Source: Onchidella celtica
Lineage: Eukaryota; Mollusca; Gastropoda; Systellommatophora; Onchidiidae
NCBI GenBank assembly: GCA_963931925.1
Contig: OZ007576.1
Span: 18,489,811 to 18,553,810, forward strand
DNA: 64,000 nucleotides
Direction: 5' to 3'
A model generated the notes under the pieces. The model searched no databases, had not been told where the DNA came from, and saw only the letters and a program-made list of their open reading frames with translations. Both the position numbers and the translations under genes were made by a program. Shown one piece after another: positions 12,891 through 23,133 of the stretch (the stretch's first letter is position 1; each line of letters begins with the position of its first letter).

Positions 12891-13484
12891 TTTATGTCAT
12901 TTTTGTAGTTTATAGTTTTGTATACTGCTGATTTTTTTTTTTGTTTCTCCCCCACATGTCTGGCATGTCCTCTCGTCATTGATCCTGGGACCACTACGAG
13001 GGACTGACAGCTAGCATCAGGAAAAGACAAGACCAGCGCTGTGGACCAAAGGAAAGAGCCAGTCCATTTTGCCCAGTTAAGTGAACCATCTGTATTTGTC
13101 TTCGTTTGAGGGGTTCGTCGTTCCAGCTCCCCTACTTTTGACAGGCATTATTTTTTCTTTTGTGTTAGATTAGATAGGCGGGTGGTTGGAAGGGATCGAG
13201 ACTCAGCATACCTCTTTTTGCCAGACTAGCAGATCTAGATGGCGTTTAAAACGGATAGGAGATATGCTTTGCCTTGAATAGTTCTGTAGGGACCTGTTAT
13301 TCGTATAGATTGTTAGCGTCCTATCTTCCTCGTATTTTAGGAAGACGTCTCTCCTGTTCTTTTTCTTACCTTTTTGTAGATAGTTTCAGGTTAGTCAGGT
13401 CTGTTGTCGTTTGTTCTTTCTGTTAGTCTCGTCTTACTCTCCATGTAATTCTTTTCCATTATAGTGTTGCATTATTATATTTTG
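12891..13484 (+). other. Untranslated leader of the Gmr1-like element, first part
   Basis: Leader sequence between the primer-site region and the LINE insertion point. No ORF of note. With 17610-18066 it makes an uninterrupted leader of about 1.15 kb, long for this class. Confidence 0.6.
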
Positions 13485-13496
13485 TATTCATACTTG
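13485..13496. repeat. Target-site duplication of nested LINE, left
   Basis: TATTCATACTTG, 12 bp, repeated exactly at 17598-17609 on the far side of the LINE. It shows the LINE entered an already present LTR-element leader. Confidence 0.85.
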
Positions 13497-14406
13497 GAGG
13501 GGTTGATAAGGCATACATCAGATGGTGAAATTTAACCATTACATGGGAAAGCTGTGCTTTATTCATGCTATTGCAGAAAGGCTAAAAAATTTTGTGCACC
13601 AAAATACTTTCATTGATAATTGCTGCCATAGATCTAAGAAGTCAGGCCAGAGTTTTCTGCTATTGTACGACAGTACACAATACAGCCTGCTACTGTCACC
13701 CCCACTGTCTTGTGGGTCATCTCGGGAGAGAGGAAGACTAGGGGAAGGTAACCCTGAATACAAATACCACACTGCCTTGTGTGTTGCTATGATAGCAAAG
13801 GCTATGGGAGTAAACCCAGACAGAAAAGCAGGAGTGGAGACCCGAAGGTGGTTGTCAGGGAGAACTGCATCAAACTGGCTTCCAGCATCTCCTGCAGCCG
13901 GACTAGTTCCAAATGTATTGACCTGGTCTCTCCCTTGGGTTTAACTAGAATGGCAGAGAGAGGGGTGGTGCCTCTGGGCAAAGCACCATCTCTTAAAAAT
14001 AGCCCAGGCAAGGCAGCAAAACGAGGAGGCGTTTGCTCGGGCTTGGCAAGCGTCTGTCTCTCCTCTATAAGCCCACCCATTTCCGATTTGGAGAGGACAC
14101 TCCAGCCATCCGTTACGGATGGGCACAACACGGGAGGTGGCAGTTACCGGTGATAAGCTCAATCCATTTGGCGTACGGATGAGCGCCAGGGGTCCCCTCT
14201 GTCGGTGGGAGCGGCTTTTCAGCTGCATTGATCAACTACCGCCCGCCGTAACCTGGGCAGCCCCCAGGCAGTTGGGTGTTGTTCCGCCACGTCAGCCTGC
14301 TTCATAAGGTGGTTGGAGCTAGACCAAAAGTCAAAAAGCTGACGTAAAGTGTGCACCTGGCAAAAACAGAAAAATACTAAAACTTGGTACCTGGAACGTC
14401 AGAACA
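13497..14406 (+). other. 5' region of nested LINE
   Basis: About 900 bp ahead of the first ATG of the long ORF. A 140-codon frame (13522-13944) overlaps other open frames and has no recognisable ORF1 domain such as an RRM or zinc knuckle, so I treat the region as 5' UTR. Just before the ATG, in frame and after the last stop (14320-14322), the translation reads TWNVRT, the first endonuclease motif. Confidence 0.55.
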
Positions 14407-17400
14407 ATGCGCCCAGGCTTGCAACAGCAAGATCTCACTAATATTGACTCCATCAGGAAATCCCAAATTATTGATCGAGAACTTCAGCTACTAAACATCG
14501 ACATCGCTGCCCTTCAAGAAACTCGACTTCCCGACTCCGGGTCAGTCAAAGAAGAAAACTACACCTTCTTCTGGCAGGGCCTTAGCAGCGAACAGCCGAG
14601 AATCCACGGCGTGGGCTTCGCCGTAAAAAACTCCCTTATCAATTCGATCGCAACTCCAATTGGAGTGTCAGAACGCATCATGACACTCAGACTGAACACC
14701 CGGTCTGGTTTTACCAACATTATCTGTGTCTATGCCCCAACACTTACCTCCTCTGACGAAACCAAAGACATTTTCTACGAGGCATTGCAGAGGACTCTCC
14801 ACAACATCCCTCTCACCGAAGGCCTGCTAATTCTGGGTGACTTTAACGCTCGAGTGGGAGCAGATCACTCCGCATGGCCAAAGTGCATTGGGCACTTCGG
14901 CATTGGCAACATCAACGAAAACGGGCAGCGCCTTCTGGAGCTATGCTCCGTAAACTCATTATGTGTTACAAACACGTACTTTGACCTTAAGAGATGCCAA
15001 AGAACATCATGGCGCCATCCCAGGTCTGGCCATTGGCATCAATTAGATCTTATTCTCTCAAGGAGGAAGAGTTTGGGCTGTATAAAAATAACTCGTTCCC
15101 TCCACAGTGCTGACTGTGACACCGACCATGCACTGGTAGTCAGCAAAATCAAAATTTCGGCCAAGAAAATATACAGATCAAAAGCCCCTTCAATCCCTAA
15201 GATCAATGTAACAGCAATCAGAGATGAATCAAATAGAAAGTCATTTGAAAAGTTATTTGCTGAGAGCATGGATAATGTCACCCAATGTGACTCGGTAGAT
15301 GAAACATGGAACACTCTCAGTTCAAAAATTCATGACTGTGCCATCAAGTCTTTTGGACAGCATAAAGTTTCAAACAACGACTGGGTAGCCCAGAACAGCG
15401 AAATTCTCCTACCTCTCATTGAGCAAAAGAAATCTGCTTTCAATGAGTATAACAAAAATTGCAATCAGAGTACAAAAACTTGTTTGAAAAATGCAAAAGC
15501 TAAACTTCAGCTGGAGGTAAGACGTTGCGCCAACAAATACTGGACAGACTTGTGTAACAGCATACAAGAGGCAAATGAAAAGGGAGATATGAAAACCGCC
15601 TTTAGTCAGATGAAAGTAGCTCTTGGGCCAATCATCACCAAAAGCGCCCCACTTAAGTCTGTAAATGGTGAACCCATCACAGATAAAAATGAACAACTGA
15701 ATAGGTGGGTAGAGCATTACTCTCTGTTGTATTCAACTGAGAAAAATATTCCACCAGATTTTGAGGAACACCTCCAAAAACTGCCAATAATGGCCGAACT
15801 TGACGCTGAACCTTCCTTAGTCGAGCTTTCCAATGCAATCGACCACCTGTCTGCTGGAAAAGCCACAGGAAGTGACAACATTCCTGCAGAGGTATTAAAA
15901 GACCTAAAAGGCCCACTATTACCACACCTGTATAATCTGTTACTGCAGTGTTGGAAAGAAGGCGTGATACCACATGATATGAGAGACGCCAAAATTGTCA
16001 CATTTTACAAGAACAAAGGAGACAAAGGCGACTGCAACAACTATCGAGGCATATCCCTCCTCAGCATTACTGGAAAGGCTTTTGCTCGCGTCATCCTCTG
16101 CCGCCTTCAACAACTGGCGGAAAAAGTCTTACCAGAAACACAATGTGGCTTTCGAAGCAAACGATCAACTATTGACATGATATTTGCACTTCGGCAAATC
16201 CAAGAGAAATGTAAAGAACAAAACAGGCCGCTTATAACATGCTTTGTGGACCTAACAAAGGCTTTCGACACCGTAAGCCGATCTGGCCTGTATGCAGTCC
16301 TTAAATCCATAGGCTGTCCACCAACATTGCTAAAACTTATTGCATCCTTCCACACTGACATGAGGGCATGTGTCAACTTTGAGGGCTGCACATCCAATTC
16401 ATTTGCTGTAAACAGCGGTGTGAAGCAGGGATGTGTTCTTGCTCCTACCTTATTTGGTATATATTTTGCAGCCCTACTCAAGAATGCCTTTGGTCAATGT
16501 TCAGGTGGAGTACTTATTAACACCAGAGTGGACGGCTCCATTTTTAATGTTGCCAGACTAAAAGCAAAATCTCGTACAGGGCATATTATGTTACAAGAGC
16601 TCCTCTTCGCAGATGATGCTGCAATCGTGGCCCACGATGAAACCACGCTCCAGGCTCTCATCAATAGCCTTGCCAAAGCCTCTGACAAATTCATGCTAAA
16701 GATCAGTGTCTCAAAAACTGTAGTTTTGACACAAGGCTTGAGAAACCCCAACCCAATCATGCTGAATGGCTCTCCTCTGGAGCAAGTGGGAAAATTCTGC
16801 TACCTAGGCTCAACCATCAGTGGTAGCACAGACATAACAACTGAAATAAATGCCAGAATAGGAAAGGCGGCCACAGCTTTTGGCAAACTCTCAAAAAGGG
16901 TGTGGAACAATAGCAAGCTGACCATCAAAACAAAGGTACTCGTGTACCAAACTTGCGTCCTAAGCACCCTGCTGTATGGCTCAGAGACATGGACCACCTA
17001 CTCCAAACATGAAAGATCCCTCAACTCCTTCCACCTGCGCTGCCTACGCAAAATTCTCAAGATCAAGTGGCAAGACAGGATCTCAAATATCGAAGTTCTG
17101 AGCCGAGCCAACATTCCATCAACTCAGGCTCTCCTAGGCAAAAAAAGACTGCGGTGGCTTGGACATCTCCACCGTATGGAAAATGATCGCATCCCCAGAC
17201 AAATTCTCTACGGGGAACTTGCTACTGGCAACCGACCCAGAGGTAGGCCACATCTGCGATTCAAAGACACTTGCAAGGTCACGATGAAAGCATTCAACAT
17301 CGACCCCAATGAATGGGAGAACCTTGCAAATGATCGAAGCAGATGGAGACAAAAATTGCGCAGTGGCACGCTCGCAATAGACTTCAAGGCAAAAGAAACA

Positions 17401-17538
17401 TACCTGACAAAACGACAGAGGCGGAATGAAAACACTCGCCAAAGTGAACCCAAAAGACTGACCTGCAATCACTGCCATCGCACTCTCGGGTCAAACATTG
17501 GTAGAATAAGCCACGAGAGAAGCTGTCAGTCAAAGTGA
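14407..17538 (+). CDS. LINE endonuclease-reverse transcriptase polyprotein
   Basis: 1043 codons, uninterrupted. It nicks target DNA and copies the element RNA at the nick. The N-terminal AP-endonuclease-like domain shows LQETRL (Glu38), GDFNAR (144-149) and a TDHALV end (Asp240-His241). RT follows, with YRGISLL, QCGFR, VDLTKAFDTV, GVKQGCVLAPTLF and the catalytic FADD (734-737). Downstream are the LYGSETW and RWLGHLHRM blocks and a C-terminal C-x2-C-x12-H-x4-C zinc finger. I placed the start at the first ATG, but the conserved WNVRT motif lies in frame just upstream, so translation probably begins earlier by a non-AUG or reinitiation route. No stop or frameshift is seen, so it may be active. 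Confidence 0.93.
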   Translation: MRPGLQQQDLTNIDSIRKSQIIDRELQLLNIDIAALQETRLPDSGSVKEENYTFFWQGLSSEQPRIHGVGFAVKNSLINSIATPIGVSERIMTLRLNTRSGFTNIICVYAPTLTSSDETKDIFYEALQRTLHNIPLTEGLLILGDFNARVGADHSAWPKCIGHFGIGNINENGQRLLELCSVNSLCVTNTYFDLKRCQRTSWRHPRSGHWHQLDLILSRRKSLGCIKITRSLHSADCDTDHALVVSKIKISAKKIYRSKAPSIPKINVTAIRDESNRKSFEKLFAESMDNVTQCDSVDETWNTLSSKIHDCAIKSFGQHKVSNNDWVAQNSEILLPLIEQKKSAFNEYNKNCNQSTKTCLKNAKAKLQLEVRRCANKYWTDLCNSIQEANEKGDMKTAFSQMKVALGPIITKSAPLKSVNGEPITDKNEQLNRWVEHYSLLYSTEKNIPPDFEEHLQKLPIMAELDAEPSLVELSNAIDHLSAGKATGSDNIPAEVLKDLKGPLLPHLYNLLLQCWKEGVIPHDMRDAKIVTFYKNKGDKGDCNNYRGISLLSITGKAFARVILCRLQQLAEKVLPETQCGFRSKRSTIDMIFALRQIQEKCKEQNRPLITCFVDLTKAFDTVSRSGLYAVLKSIGCPPTLLKLIASFHTDMRACVNFEGCTSNSFAVNSGVKQGCVLAPTLFGIYFAALLKNAFGQCSGGVLINTRVDGSIFNVARLKAKSRTGHIMLQELLFADDAAIVAHDETTLQALINSLAKASDKFMLKISVSKTVVLTQGLRNPNPIMLNGSPLEQVGKFCYLGSTISGSTDITTEINARIGKAATAFGKLSKRVWNNSKLTIKTKVLVYQTCVLSTLLYGSETWTTYSKHERSLNSFHLRCLRKILKIKWQDRISNIEVLSRANIPSTQALLGKKRLRWLGHLHRMENDRIPRQILYGELATGNRPRGRPHLRFKDTCKVTMKAFNIDPNEWENLANDRSRWRQKLRSGTLAIDFKAKETYLTKRQRRNENTRQSEPKRLTCNHCHRTLGSNIGRISHERSCQSK

Positions 17539-17597
17539 AAGTGAATATTCTAGCTGCTAAGACCGTCTGTAAAGACGCTAAAGGCCATATATATATA

Positions 17598-17609
17598 TAT
17601 TCATACTTG
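17598..17609. repeat. Target-site duplication of nested LINE, right
   Basis: TATTCATACTTG, exact match to 13485-13496, directly after the (AT)n tail. Confidence 0.85.
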
Positions 17610-18066
17610 CTATATTATTGCCTGGGATAAATCACGTGTCTAGGGCACGTTGAGAGATAATCTGGATATTAGAGTTGTTAGGCTTGTATAGCCAAGGAAG
17701 TTAATATCGTGAATATTGATTTATTCCGATTTATAGCAGAGGGAACGCTGCTAGGAGTGTACGGAAAATACACTGGGAATATTACATTGGTATCGTTAGT
17801 TAACGACCAATCACGGAAGCAGCAGACTGACTGCTTGAGGATTAGGAGAAATACATGGAGTTAAGTGATCACTGAGATAGCTCAACCACTACTTGGTTGA
17901 CTCAGACGTACAGTTTGTTGTTGATTTTGTTAATTTCGTTCATACTGCAGGAACGAACACCCGCAGAGTGCAATTGATAAATTGCTTCAAGGGAGAATAA
18001 AGTTAGAGATTTTTCAGAAGCTGTCCTCGATTAGGACATTATTATATCGCATTATCGACCGATATC
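17610..18066 (+). other. Leader of the Gmr1-like element, second part
   Basis: Continuation of the untranslated leader after the LINE insertion, up to the gag ATG. No separate gene seen. Confidence 0.6.
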
Positions 18067-21000
18067 ATGGCCGAACAACAGAAATATTTGGAACTAGCCC
18101 AATCATTTGGAATACCGGAAGCTCAGCGTGCTTCTTGGGTAGACCAGAAACTGAAAGAAGAACGAGAAGAAAAGGCCGCGGAGATATTACGTCAAGAAAA
18201 GGCCGCGGAGATATTACGTCAAGAAAAGGCCGCGGAGATATTACGCCAAGAAAAAGCTGCGGAACGAGACGAGAGAGCCGCGGAACGCGCGGAAAAACAG
18301 GCTCAAAGAGAGTACGAGCTCGCTTTGAAACAGTTAGAAGCGAAGCAAGCCCAACCTACCGGGGCTCCGGAAGTTACTTCCAATAATAAAACGAAGCCTA
18401 AATTGCCAACCTTTAATGATAAGGTTGATCGTATTGATTCCTACCTACACCGCTTCGAACTCCATGCCGTTTGCGCGGGATGGCAGCGTAGTGAGTACAC
18501 GTCATGCCTCGCCAATCTTTTGACAGGGAGAGCGTTGGAAGTTTTCCATAGCCTCACTATTGATGACGCTAGAGACTATGACATTCTAAAGACCGCGCTA
18601 TTAAAGCGTTTCCAACATACGGAAGATGGATTTCATAAGCGTTTCCGCGATTGCAAGCCGGAGGCATCTGAGAATTTCTCTACTTACGTGGACCGCCTCC
18701 GCCACCTACTCAGCCGTTGGACTGAGTTGGCCGGTGTGGAAGAGGGAAACTACAAGAAACTATATGATTTGATAATTAAAGACCAAATATATATGTCCTG
18801 CCACACGGACCTGGTGGCGCATTTTAAGGAACAAGCCCCCAAAACTACCGTCGAGATAACATCGATAGCGGAACGGTATGCTGCGGCTCACCCTAATCGA
18901 TCGTTAGCTAAAGCTAAAGTAAGCGAACCGTGTTACGCCGGCGCTGCTACTAAGACACCGGTACCGTCGAGACAATCAAGACAGCCCTTTCGACAGTCGC
19001 CGCAGGTTCGTCCACGGTCCGAGCCGCCGGTTAGCAGGAGGCAACCGAATCCCCATAAATTTTCTCGGGACTGGGAACCCCGATATACACGTCCTTTCCC
19101 TACCGGAGGACCGCGTAACAACTACTATCAAGCGCCCACATTTCCTTCTTATCGAGGTACACCTCGAAGGGATGATAATCCAGTCTACTGTTATAGATGT
19201 GGCGCCGGAGGCCACATTGCGCGACAATGCAGAGTTAGATTAGATGCGGCAAATGCATGCTCTGTAGCATTCAACGAAAACCGCGGTTACAGAACTAGGA
19301 ATGCCGAAACCGTAGATAAAGTTATTCCAGTTATGTCCGCCCTCCACGAGCGAGGCGCGCTGACATTGTATGAGGGACGAGTAAACGCCATACGAGCATC
19401 CGTATTGCGAGATTCAGGCTGTACGACCGTCGGTGTACGTGAATCGCTGGTCCGTCCTGCACAACTCCTGGATCGCGATGCGACATGCATTACTTTTGGT
19501 GGTTCAGTTGAACATTTTCGTTTGGCGGAAATATATGTTGACACACCGTTTATAACTGGTGTTGTCACGGCCTGCGTGCTACCAAATCCGGTCGCCGACC
19601 TAATCATTGGGAATATTCCCCACTTAAAGGACGTCTCCGATTGCGAAGTCGGGATTTGGGATGATAACGACATTGCGTGTGTCACGACAAGACAACAATC
19701 GCGTCGCCAGAGTGACGACACATTACGATCGCCTGTCGTCGATTTGGATGTAACCCCCGAGATTTTTCGTAACGAACAGCGGACAGATCTATCACTAAAG
19801 CCCCTCTTTGCTAAGATTGATCCGGACAACCCGGATACATCCAGGTTCTGCCTTAAAGACGACCTCCTATATCGCGTTTTTCGGGGAAAGCGCGAAACTA
19901 TTTTGCAATTGGTCATACTGAGATCATTTCGCCGAGACATCATCCGCCTCGCGCACGACACGCCATTGGCGGGCCACCAAGGCAAAGCGAGAACAAAATC
20001 GAGAGTCCTGTCTCAGTTTTTTTGGCCCGGGGTTTACGGGGACATAAATAGCTATGTGTCGCGTTGCGATACATGCCAGAAAAGAACCCCCAAAGGAAAA
20101 ACTTCGCGGGCACCTATACAGGAGATGCCGCCGGTTTCCACTCCATTTCAGCGAGTTGCCGTCGACATCGTCGGGCCATTACCGAAGTCGGATAGAGGCC
20201 ATCGGTTTATTCTATCAGTAATCGATTATGCCACCCGTTGGCCTGAGGCTGTCCCTTTAAAGGAAATATCGGCCGATCACGTCGCCGAGGCATTGGTGAC
20301 CATATTCACACGTGTCGGATTCCCGTCCGAATTATTATCTGATAGAGGTCCGCAATTCACCTCTGACCTTTTCAGGAAAGTATTGGAACTCACGGGCATT
20401 AGGCAGAAACTTACGTCGCCATACCATCCACAATCCAATGGCTGTTGCGAGCGCTGGAATGCCACCATGAAAACTATGCTGGCACACGTTTCCGCCGATA
20501 GACCTGGTGACTGGGACCGTCGACTTCCGGCCATCTTGTTCGCATATAGGGAACTCCCAAATGCGACAACGGGTTTTTCCCCGTTTGAACTTTTATACGG
20601 TCGAAAACCACGTGGCCCGATGGCCATTTTACGCGATTTATACGCCGGTTCTGATACCGACGTTCCTGATACGCGATCCGCGTATCAGTACATAGTCGAT
20701 CTCCGACATAGAATAGTTAATGCATGCGACCTGGCTCGACAATTTGCATGCGTACGGACCAGGTCATTTATAGGATATCGCGATCGGGGTAGTCGGTTAA
20801 GAACCCTGTCAGTCGGAGATCGGGCATTGGTGCTGCTACCAGAAACGAATAACAAGCTACTCCTCACTTGGAAAGGCCCCTTTCTAGTTAAAAAGCGACT
20901 CTCGAGAGTTAATTATCTCATTACCATACGTGATAACGATAGGGTGTACCATATTAATATGTTGAAAAAGTATCTTACCGATGATCAAACTCATCACGAT

Positions 21001-22515
21001 CATTCATGCCATGTTGTGGCCCAAGCAAACGCAGCGATGGTCACTATCGATGTCAACGACCGGGAGCCATTATCTATGACTAGATCGCTCCTATCCTTGC
21101 AAGCCACAGAGGACGCGACTTCCGTTAATATCAATCCAGAGCTGGATCAAAGTAAGACACAGGACATCATGAATCTTGTTCGGGAGTTTTCGCCAGTATT
21201 CACTGATTTGCCGGGTAAAACATCCTTAGTTCAACACGTCATCCGGTTGCACTCGGACGTACCCGTGTTTGTCAAACCCTACCCGCGCCCGCTGCAAGCG
21301 CACGACACCATACAGTCCGAGGTGGAAAAGATGCTCAGCTTAGGAGTCATTGAGCGCTCGACAAGCCCTTACTGCTCGCCGATTGTACTAGTAAAGAAGA
21401 CAGACGGTTCCGTTAGATTTTGTATCGGTTACAGGAAGCTTAACGCTCTAACCATTTACGATGCTGAACCTATCCCGAATCAGGAAGATCTATTTGCGCG
21501 ATTGGCCGAGTCGTCTGTGTTTTCGAAAAAAGATTTGGCTAAAGGCTACTGGCAAATCCCAATGGAAGAGGCCAGTAAACAGTACACAGCGTTTCAGACC
21601 CCTATGGGTCTCATGCAATGGAGATTCATGCCATTCGGTCTCGTAACGGCACCAGCGACATTTGCGAGGATGATGAACATCCTATTGCAGCAGACACCAT
21701 GCGTCCTAAGCTACTTTGACGACATTTGCGCTTTCCATACGGATTGGAAAGGCCACTTAGAAGCACTTCGTCAAGTGCTTAGTAAACTTCGAGATGCCGG
21801 GCTTACAGCTAAGCCTAGCAAAGTCTTCCTGGGTTATACGCAGATTAACTTTCTGGGACATACTATCGCCAAAGGCGTCCAAACACCGGACGACAGTAAG
21901 ATAAGTAAGATTTTAAAACTCCAGGCTCCTCATACTAAGAAGCAGGTTCGTAGCCTGTTAGGCTTCTTAAGCTATTATCGGAAATTCGTTCCTAATTTTT
22001 CGGCCCTTACGGCCCCGTTATCCGATCTTACAAGAAAAGACAGACCCAACAAAATTACCTGGAATACGCAGTGCGCCACCGCGCTCGCGACAGTGCAGCA
22101 ACTGTTCTTCAGTTCGCCGCTGCTTATCCTACCGAATATTAGACGCACCTTCACCGTCCGAACTGACGCGTCGGACCAAGCAATTGGAGCTGTTTTGCTT
22201 CAGGAAAGAGATGGCTTATTGCGCCCTTGTATGTACGCTAGCCGGAAATTACTTCCGAGAGAGCAGAGATACGCTATTATAGAGCGAGAATGCCTGGCGA
22301 TTGTATACGCCGTAGACGCGTTTTCCCGCTACCTACTTATGACGGAATTCGTCATCGAGACAGACCATAAACCGTTGTTATTTTTAAAATCGAACCGAGC
22401 CAAGAACGCTCGTTTGACCAGATGGAGCCTGGCCCTTCAGGAATACTGCTTCATTATAAAGGCCATTCCTGGTGGAGATAATGTCCATGCCGACCTATTA
22501 TCACGGTTACCCTAA
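18067..22515 (+). CDS. Gag-Pol polyprotein, integrase before RT (Gmr1 type)
   Basis: 1482 codons in one frame, with no frameshift between gag and pol. Gag starts with a charged coiled region (EKAAEILRQ repeats), then a retrotransposon-gag region, and a zinc knuckle C-x2-C-x4-H-x4-C at residues 375-388. Protease is marked by LRDSGC (Asp449). Integrase has an H-x6-H...C-x2-C finger, D700, D759 and E795 (D,D-35-E) and a GPF-type C-terminal part (WKGPFLV). RT has its YFDD box at 1216-1219. RNase H has D1367, E1408 and D1433, and the ORF ends HADLLSRLP. The order gag-PR-INT-RT-RH is the reverse of standard Gypsy. One oddity is GYRKLN where DYRKLN is usual. No envelope ORF is present. Confidence 0.95.
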   Translation: MAEQQKYLELAQSFGIPEAQRASWVDQKLKEEREEKAAEILRQEKAAEILRQEKAAEILRQEKAAERDERAAERAEKQAQREYELALKQLEAKQAQPTGAPEVTSNNKTKPKLPTFNDKVDRIDSYLHRFELHAVCAGWQRSEYTSCLANLLTGRALEVFHSLTIDDARDYDILKTALLKRFQHTEDGFHKRFRDCKPEASENFSTYVDRLRHLLSRWTELAGVEEGNYKKLYDLIIKDQIYMSCHTDLVAHFKEQAPKTTVEITSIAERYAAAHPNRSLAKAKVSEPCYAGAATKTPVPSRQSRQPFRQSPQVRPRSEPPVSRRQPNPHKFSRDWEPRYTRPFPTGGPRNNYYQAPTFPSYRGTPRRDDNPVYCYRCGAGGHIARQCRVRLDAANACSVAFNENRGYRTRNAETVDKVIPVMSALHERGALTLYEGRVNAIRASVLRDSGCTTVGVRESLVRPAQLLDRDATCITFGGSVEHFRLAEIYVDTPFITGVVTACVLPNPVADLIIGNIPHLKDVSDCEVGIWDDNDIACVTTRQQSRRQSDDTLRSPVVDLDVTPEIFRNEQRTDLSLKPLFAKIDPDNPDTSRFCLKDDLLYRVFRGKRETILQLVILRSFRRDIIRLAHDTPLAGHQGKARTKSRVLSQFFWPGVYGDINSYVSRCDTCQKRTPKGKTSRAPIQEMPPVSTPFQRVAVDIVGPLPKSDRGHRFILSVIDYATRWPEAVPLKEISADHVAEALVTIFTRVGFPSELLSDRGPQFTSDLFRKVLELTGIRQKLTSPYHPQSNGCCERWNATMKTMLAHVSADRPGDWDRRLPAILFAYRELPNATTGFSPFELLYGRKPRGPMAILRDLYAGSDTDVPDTRSAYQYIVDLRHRIVNACDLARQFACVRTRSFIGYRDRGSRLRTLSVGDRALVLLPETNNKLLLTWKGPFLVKKRLSRVNYLITIRDNDRVYHINMLKKYLTDDQTHHDHSCHVVAQANAAMVTIDVNDREPLSMTRSLLSLQATEDATSVNINPELDQSKTQDIMNLVREFSPVFTDLPGKTSLVQHVIRLHSDVPVFVKPYPRPLQAHDTIQSEVEKMLSLGVIERSTSPYCSPIVLVKKTDGSVRFCIGYRKLNALTIYDAEPIPNQEDLFARLAESSVFSKKDLAKGYWQIPMEEASKQYTAFQTPMGLMQWRFMPFGLVTAPATFARMMNILLQQTPCVLSYFDDICAFHTDWKGHLEALRQVLSKLRDAGLTAKPSKVFLGYTQINFLGHTIAKGVQTPDDSKISKILKLQAPHTKKQVRSLLGFLSYYRKFVPNFSALTAPLSDLTRKDRPNKITWNTQCATALATVQQLFFSSPLLILPNIRRTFTVRTDASDQAIGAVLLQERDGLLRPCMYASRKLLPREQRYAIIERECLAIVYAVDAFSRYLLMTEFVIETDHKPLLFLKSNRAKNARLTRWSLALQEYCFIIKAIPGGDNVHADLLSRLP
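18169..18249 (+). repeat. Three 27-bp tandem repeats in gag
   Basis: Three nearly identical 27-bp units, each encoding EKAAEILRQ, followed by a partial fourth. They lengthen a predicted helical, charged N-terminal segment of Gag and look like a recent slippage expansion that kept the frame. Confidence 0.85.
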
Positions 22516-23120
22516 TCTTGTTGTATTTTAGTCTGTCATATGTATTGGCGTTGGATACTGATTAGCACCTCATTCAGAGACCGAGGGATGGTATCACATA
22601 TTGTTCACCCATTGTGAACACTTTTCACCTACCCCTTTGCTTTCCTTTGATCCAACAGCTATTTTACTGACGTCGACCCGTATTTTGGCCACACCAGACG
22701 TTGTTGCCCAGGGTCGAGGACGAGAAGTCATGGCAGACCAGGAGTCCAGATCCACTAATGCCATCGATGCTACTATAGTTATCTTTTCTTGAGTATTATT
22801 CATTGTATGTATGCATTCCTGATGACATTCGCACAGGATCAGTGTTGTACTCTAAAATTTTAGAGTTATGATTGTTAATGTCTACGTATTTAGAGGTAAG
22901 ATTTAATCCTCAGAGAGATATATACTTTTGGACGGAGCCTTAAGATTTTCATGAAGTTTTGTCCATCAATGATACCCGTCCTGTAGGTTTTTTTCAACTT
23001 TAGTACTAGTCTTAGTTATTACCTAGTATTCTTAGTTAAGTTAACCTTTCGAGCAATTTCTCGACTCATGCCTTCCCCTTACGATAATCATTTATATCGT
23101 TAAAATTGCAAATTTTAACT
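22516..23120 (+). other. 3' untranslated region of Gmr1-like element
   Basis: About 600 bp between the pol stop and the polypurine tract. Small open frames (22594-22803) lack any domain. No env-like gene. Confidence 0.6.
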
Positions 23121-23133
23121 GGGGTGGGGGATG
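23121..23133 (+). promoter_or_regulatory. Polypurine tract
   Basis: GGGGTGGGGGATG directly abuts the 3' LTR. A G-rich purine run here primes plus-strand DNA synthesis in LTR retrotransposons; the single T is tolerated in many elements. Confidence 0.75.

Larger units (their letters stand above)
13497..17597 (+). mobile_element. APE-type non-LTR retrotransposon (LINE), nested
   Basis: A 4.1-kb element flanked by 12-bp direct repeats. It has about 0.9 kb of 5' sequence, one long ORF with endonuclease and RT, a 59-bp 3' tail region containing a small hairpin (GACCGTCT / AGACGC), and an (AT)n microsatellite end instead of poly-A. Microsatellite tails and a single endonuclease-RT ORF suit RTE/L2-type elements; I cannot fix the clade. 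The nested position makes it younger than the LTR element insertion. Confidence 0.9.

Noticed and set aside
15039..17478. Minus-strand ORFs within the nested LINE
   Set aside because: They lie opposite a clear endonuclease-RT frame and have no recognisable domain.
19287..19985. 232-codon minus-strand ORF in the gag-pol region
   Set aside because: Antisense shadow of the protease-integrase coding region with no domain of its own.
22594..22803. An env-like gene after pol
   Set aside because: Only small frames without signal peptide or membrane segments exist between the pol stop and the polypurine tract.
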